Origin: Phycisphaerales bacterium
Lineage (GTDB): Bacteria > Planctomycetota > Phycisphaerae > Phycisphaerales > SM1A02
DNA length: 9,547 bases
Direction: 5' to 3'
NCBI GenBank assembly: GCA_007135295.1
Contig: SLJD01000080.1
Span: forward strand, 1-9,547
The position numbers and the translations under genes are program-made. Of the stretch, positions 7,240-9,547 are shown piece by piece. The notes beneath the pieces were generated by a model, which saw only the letters and a list, made by a program, of their open reading frames with translations, was not told where the DNA came from and made no database searches. Position 1 is the first letter of the stretch, and each line of letters begins with the position of its first letter.

Positions 7240-7260
7240 TGCATAAAATACAAATATGCA
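7240..7260. promoter_or_regulatory. AT-rich 21-bp palindrome, possible ArgR or other operator
   Basis: TGCATA and TATGCA flank a 9-bp AT-rich centre (AAATACAAA), giving a perfect 6-bp inverted repeat in otherwise GC-rich DNA. TGCAT/ATGCA half-sites resemble ARG-box halves (TGAAT/ATTCA), but the spacing is wider than the usual four AT-rich bases, so it may be two overlapping weak boxes or an unrelated operator. Confidence 0.35.
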
Positions 7261-7380
7261 CGCTCCTTCACCTGTTTTGCCTTGGTGCGGAAATGGGTTG
7301 GGGGTCAAGGCAAGGGCTATTGAACAAACCCGCCTGGCACTTTAGGTGTGTAAATGACTGGCATTAAAGGGGATTGGTGG

Positions 7381-7468
7381 AGTGGGCGAAGGCCCTTTGC
7401 CTTTGGCGGCCCAGTGCGGGGTGGCAGTGACAGTGGGCGGGATGCAACAGCGTCTGGCCCGCTGGCAT
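7381..7468. repeat. GC-rich repetitive, hairpin-forming stretch
   Basis: AGTGGGCG occurs at 7381-7388 and 7432-7439, and CAGTG at 7412, 7425 and 7431. Inverted repeats are AAGGC-CCTTT-GCCTT (7389-7403) and an 8-bp stem pairing ATGC (7442-7445) and CAGC (7448-7451) with GCTG (7461-7464) and GCAT (7465-7468) around a 9-base loop. It may be an intergenic repeat of REP type or a structured RNA; only its structure is seen here. Confidence 0.4.
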
Positions 7469-7509
7469 GCAGGTCGCCAAAAATCTCGCAAAAATACAGG
7501 GCCAAGCGG

Positions 7510-7539
7510 TTGACACGGCGGTCACGGCTCGTGTATCTT
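7510..7539 (+). promoter_or_regulatory. Sigma-70-type argR promoter, probably giving a leaderless transcript
   Basis: A perfect -35 TTGACA (7510-7515) is followed after 18 bases by TATCTT (7534-7539) as the -10. The transcription start expected from this spacing is about 7546, one base before the ATG at 7547. Two A5 tracts at 7479-7483 and 7490-7494, 11 bp apart, lie about 52-67 bases upstream of that start, where an UP element or DNA bend would act. Confidence 0.6.
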
Positions 7540-7545
7540 TATGCA
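7532..7545. promoter_or_regulatory. ARG-box-like operator over the argR -10
   Basis: TGTATCTTTATGCA matches the ArgR operator pattern TGAAT-WWWW-ATTCA at 11 of 14 positions, with near-palindromic halves TGTAT and ATGCA. It covers the -10 hexamer, so bound ArgR would block its own promoter. Comparison is to the E. coli consensus from memory; binding is inferred. Confidence 0.45.
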
Positions 7546-7546
7546 C

Positions 7547-7996
7547 ATGCTCACGAAAGGCCAACGGCAGCGTCATCTAGCGGAGCTTATCCGCCATCAG
7601 CCCGTCCCGAGTCAGGCCGCACTGCTGGATCGCCTGCGTACAACGGGGGTGGAGGTGACTCAGGCCACGCTCTCGCGTGACCTGCACGAAATTGGGGCGT
7701 ACAAGGGGCCTGATGGCTACGTCATCCCAGACAACGGTCATGCGACATCCGCTCCCGATGAGCAGGCCTTCGCTCGCACGCTCAAGCGGGAACTGAGGTG
7801 GATCGATCACACGGACTGTTTCGTCGTAATCGGCACCGATCCCGGCCATGCCAATGCGCTGGCGGCCGAGCTTGACCGCGCAAGACTTCCCGAAGTGCTC
7901 AGCACGCTTGCTGGAGACGACACCGTGCTGGTCATTGTGCGGAGGAATCATCGGCCCGGCGTTCTCAAGAAACGGCTGAGGGCGCTTGCGACGTGA
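7547..7996 (+). CDS. argR: Arginine repressor ArgR
   Basis: Arginine-responsive transcription factor that binds ARG boxes as a hexamer and controls arginine synthesis genes. From ATG 7547 the protein is 149 residues, the usual family length. An N-terminal winged helix-turn-helix holds SQAALLDRL (22-30) and the recognition helix signature VTQATLSRDL (37-46). A linker (about 61-76) leads to the C-terminal oligomerisation and arginine-binding domain with CFVVIGTDPGHANALAAELD (91-110) and the STLAGDDT motif (119-126), whose two aspartates contact arginine in characterised ArgR proteins. An in-frame ATG at 7541 would add two residues, but the promoter spacing puts the transcript start after it. 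No Shine-Dalgarno sequence precedes either ATG, as expected for a leaderless message. The gene lies 101 bp upstream of argC, so the repressor probably shares its regulon's locus and represses itself. Confidence 0.93.
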   Translation: MLTKGQRQRHLAELIRHQPVPSQAALLDRLRTTGVEVTQATLSRDLHEIGAYKGPDGYVIPDNGHATSAPDEQAFARTLKRELRWIDHTDCFVVIGTDPGHANALAAELDRARLPEVLSTLAGDDTVLVIVRRNHRPGVLKKRLRALAT

Positions 7997-8017
7997 GGTA
8001 AGAAGTGTCCTCGGAGA

Positions 8018-8110
8018 ATGGATTTGGAGGAGGGGGTGCCGTGGCAACGGTCGCGGCTTCTGTCACGTTCCATCCCATTGCTTGATTCAGGTTCCACGTG
8101 CAGCGAGTAG
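8018..8110 (+). CDS. Possible 30-residue leader ORF overlapping the argC start
   Basis: ATG 8018 opens a 30-codon frame (MDLEEGVPWQRSRLLSRS at its start) that ends in TAG at 8108-8110, overlapping the argC GTG by 13 bp in another frame. It has three arginine codons within seven residues (RSRLLSR), which is suggestive in front of an arginine gene. GGAG lies only one base upstream, too close for a normal ribosome site. It may be chance; no attenuator hairpin is evident. Confidence 0.2.
   Translation: MDLEEGVPWQRSRLLSRSIPLLDSGSTCSE
8041..8085 (+). CDS. Possible 14-residue leader ORF in frame with argC
   Basis: GTG 8041 reads MATVAASVTFHPIA and stops at TGA 8083-8085, in the same frame as argC and 12 bases before its start. 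A very purine-rich ribosome-site sequence, GGAGGAGGGGG (8026-8036), sits 4 bases upstream, much stronger than the site before argC itself. It has no arginine codons. It could be a ribosome-loading mini-ORF or the remnant of a longer argC start. Confidence 0.25.
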   Translation: MATVAASVTFHPIA

Positions 8111-9135
8111 TCATCATTGGAAGTGCCGGCTACAGCGGTGCCGAACTCACCACATTGCTGTGGGCACATCCGGGCGTCGACCTCGTCGGCCTGTTCGGTT
8201 CGAGCGGTCTCGGTGATTCACAGCGGTTGTTCAGCGATGAGCATCCACGTTGGCGCGGTATCATCGATGATCCGATTTACCCCACTGATCCAGACGCAAT
8301 CAGTGCATGCGAAGCGGACGCTGTCTTCCTAGCCACGCCTCACGATGTCAGCCATGATCAGGTCCCGTCGCTGCTTGATCGTGGGATGACTGTCTTCGAT
8401 CTTTCGGCCGCGTACCGCTTGAAGGATCTTAAATCGTGGTCATCGTTCTATGGTTCATCCCACAAGCATCCTGAGCTTGTTGCGCAGGCGGCGTATGGCT
8501 TGGCGGAACGCAACTCACACGAGATTGCGCAAGCAGAATTGATTGCGGTGCCGGGCTGCTATCCGACTTCAGTCATCCTGCCGCTGGCGCCGCTGGTGGA
8601 TGCGGCAGCGGTCGACACCAGCGGATCGATAGTTGCTGATTCAGCGAGCGGTGTCAGCGGAGCTGGCCGGTCGCCACGTCAATCCATGCTGTACTGCGAG
8701 GTCAGCTATGGGCCGTACAGCGTGCTGCGGCACCGGCATACGCCTGAGATCGAAGAGCACAGTGGTGCCAACGTCATCTTCACACCCCATCTGGTGCCGG
8801 TTGATCGGGGAATCGTCTCAACAATCCACATTCAATTGGCGTCCGGTTGGAATGAGTCAGCGGTGCGGGAGGTCTATCGATGCTACGACAAATCGCCGTT
8901 CATCCGCGTGCTGTCGAATGGCGCCTGGCCGAGCATGGCGGCCGTGCGCGGGACGAACTTCTGTGACATCGGACTGGCTGTCGATGAAACGAGACGGCAT
9001 CTCGTTGTTGTCAGTGCGATCGACAATCTGCTGAAGGGGGCGGCCGGCCAGGCCGTTCAATGTTACAACATCCGGTTCGGGCACGAGCCGACGCTCGGAC
9101 TTCCTGGAGGTGCGCCGTGCAGCATGCACACGTAG
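8098..9135 (+). CDS. argC: N-acetyl-gamma-glutamyl-phosphate reductase
   Basis: Reduces N-acetylglutamyl phosphate to N-acetylglutamate semialdehyde with NADPH, step three of arginine synthesis, in the cytoplasm. The 345-residue protein begins with the nucleotide-binding motif VVIIGSAGYSGAEL (4-17) and continues with FLATPHDVSHD (77-87), VFDLSAAYRL (99-108) and YGLAERN (133-139). The catalytic cysteine Cys154 lies in VPGCYPTSVILPLAPL. SGVSGAGRSPR (184-194), the active-site histidine region RHRHTPEIEEH (211-221), FTPHLVPVDRGI (228-239) and the C-terminal VVSAIDNLLKGAAGQAVQCYNI (304-325) follow. This is normal length for the family. The start is GTG 8098 with a weak AGG 6 bases upstream; an in-frame TGA at 8083 rules out a longer form. 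It lies 101 bp after argR and overlaps argB by 19 bp, so argC and argB are probably translationally coupled. Confidence 0.96.
   Translation: MQRVVIIGSAGYSGAELTTLLWAHPGVDLVGLFGSSGLGDSQRLFSDEHPRWRGIIDDPIYPTDPDAISACEADAVFLATPHDVSHDQVPSLLDRGMTVFDLSAAYRLKDLKSWSSFYGSSHKHPELVAQAAYGLAERNSHEIAQAELIAVPGCYPTSVILPLAPLVDAAAVDTSGSIVADSASGVSGAGRSPRQSMLYCEVSYGPYSVLRHRHTPEIEEHSGANVIFTPHLVPVDRGIVSTIHIQLASGWNESAVREVYRCYDKSPFIRVLSNGAWPSMAAVRGTNFCDIGLAVDETRRHLVVVSAIDNLLKGAAGQAVQCYNIRFGHEPTLGLPGGAPCSMHT
9106..9110 (+). promoter_or_regulatory. Ribosome binding site fixing the argB start
   Basis: GGAGG lies inside the 3' end of argC, 6 bases before GTG 9117. It is the strongest and best-spaced site in the window and selects this GTG as the argB start. 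Confidence 0.75.
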
Positions 9136-9547
9136 GCAAGACTCGACAGAATGGGGCGTTCGTCAATCCTGCCGGGCCGGTTGTCGTCAAGGTTGGCGGG
9201 GCGGCGCTGGATGGGCCTTCCGAGTCCGCGATGGTGGCCCAGGCGATCGCTGCCCTGCATCGCGTCTGGCCATCTGGCGTGGTCGTTGTGCACGGTGGCG
9301 GCACGGAGGTCGATCGGCATCTCGGTAAGCTCGGCCTCGTTTCCGAGAAGCGTGAAGGCATCCGCATCACGCCCAGACAGCATATTGACGAGATCGTTGC
9401 CGTACTTGCCGGCAAAGTCAACAAGCGTCTGATGGGGCAGATTCAGCAGCAGGGCGTTCCGGCTGTTGGCCTGTGTCTTGGCGACGGTTTTCTGATGCGG
9501 ACCGTCAAAGCGGCGCATTACCTGTTCGAGCCGGGTGAGGTCGGCCA
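9117..9547 (+). CDS. argB: Acetylglutamate kinase, N-terminal part (cut by window end)
   Basis: Phosphorylates N-acetylglutamate with ATP, the step before ArgC. 143 codons are visible, about half of the usual 255-300. After a 20-residue N-terminal extension come the amino-acid-kinase motifs VVVKVGGAAL (22-31, phosphate-binding Lys25), VVVVHGGGTEVD (55-66, glycine-rich loop), GIRITPRQHID (81-91) and AGKVNKRLM (98-106). VGLCLGDG (117-124) resembles the E. coli enzyme (VGLFLGDG) rather than the arginine-inhibited type, which reads more like AIGLTGKD. If so, control would come mainly from ArgR and from earlier steps, not from arginine binding to this kinase; the missing C-terminal half would settle that. 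The GTG start at 9117 has GGAGG 6 bases upstream and overlaps the end of argC by 19 bp. Confidence 0.92.
   Translation, partial: MQHAHVGKTRQNGAFVNPAGPVVVKVGGAALDGPSESAMVAQAIAALHRVWPSGVVVVHGGGTEVDRHLGKLGLVSEKREGIRITPRQHIDEIVAVLAGKVNKRLMGQIQQQGVPAVGLCLGDGFLMRTVKAAHYLFEPGEVG

Larger units (their letters stand above)
7168..7546. other. 379-bp non-coding region between ligD and argR
   Basis: No convincing gene is seen on either strand. It holds a small GC hairpin (CCCG-GCCTG-CGGG, 7226-7238), an AT-rich palindrome (7240-7260), an 8-bp inverted repeat TTGCCTTG/CAAGGCAA (7277-7284 and 7306-7313), a GC-rich repetitive hairpin-forming stretch (7381-7468), two phased A-tracts (7479-7494) and the argR promoter (7510-7539). 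TATGCAC occurs three times, at 7191, 7255 and 7540. No clear stem-plus-T-run terminator for ligD is visible. Confidence 0.7.

Noticed and set aside
7277..7313. TTGCCTTG/CAAGGCAA inverted repeat as a ligD terminator
   Set aside because: The loop is 21 bases, and no T-run follows the stem on either strand.
7335..7350. TGGCAC as a sigma-54 promoter -24 element
   Set aside because: The required GC-containing -12 element is missing at the fixed spacing.
7317..7576. Minus-strand ORFs of 62 and 70 codons in the same spacer
   Set aside because: They have a biased composition from GC-rich repeats, no ribosome site and no recognisable motif.
7354..7680. 108-codon plus-strand ORF in the ligD-argR spacer
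   Set aside because: It overlaps most of the argR N-terminus in another frame, has no ribosome site or recognisable domain, and covers the promoter and repeats.
8076..8089. ARG box before argC (half-site ATTCA at 8085-8089)
   Set aside because: Only the right half fits; the left half has little match to TGAAT, so this is probably chance.

Overview
This is a bacterial window of high-moderate GC, densely coded, with most gaps under 200 bp. It reads as chromosomal housekeeping plus DNA repair, with no mobile element, CRISPR array, tRNA or rRNA seen. The organism is not fixed by sequence alone. A squalene/phytoene-synthase-family C-terminus (hopanoid or carotenoid type), an E. coli-like SerA with an ACT domain, Ku/LigD end joining and an ArgR-argC-argB cluster would fit a planctomycete or a related free-living lineage. 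I hold that placement only weakly.

Left part, 1-4043. The 3' end of a squalene/phytoene synthase-like gene on the + strand (1-276) converges on a four-gene minus-strand cluster. In transcription order this is hutI (imidazolonepropionase, 4043-2742), a type I methionine aminopeptidase (2764-1952, overlapping hutI by 23 bp), serA (1914-628) and a 97-residue two-helix membrane protein (587-294). Overlap and gaps of about 40 bp suggest one transcript. It links histidine breakdown, N-terminal methionine removal and serine synthesis, which share no obvious pathway.

Centre, 4044-7167. A 171-bp divergent spacer holds a perfect 16-bp tandem duplication, a 12-bp palindrome and two small hairpins. It leads into ku (4215-5075) and, 22-25 bp later, a LigD-type protein (5098 or 5101-7167). 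This is a compact bacterial non-homologous end-joining operon. The LigD has the ATP-dependent ligase followed by the primase-polymerase domain, but no phosphoesterase domain.

Right part, 7168-9547. A 379-bp non-coding region contains an AT-rich 21-bp palindrome, three TATGCAC motifs, a GC-rich hairpin-forming stretch, phased A-tracts and a good promoter. The promoter's -10 sits so close to argR that the transcript is probably leaderless. An ARG-box-like palindrome covers that -10. After argR come argC (GTG start) and argB (GTG start, overlapping argC by 19 bp, cut by the window end). Together they form an arginine biosynthesis cluster carrying its own repressor. Two tiny leader ORFs can be read in the 101-bp argR-argC gap.

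No wholly new system is evident. The most notable points are the Lig-Pol LigD lacking PE, the unusual metal-site residues in HutI, and the organised argR control region.
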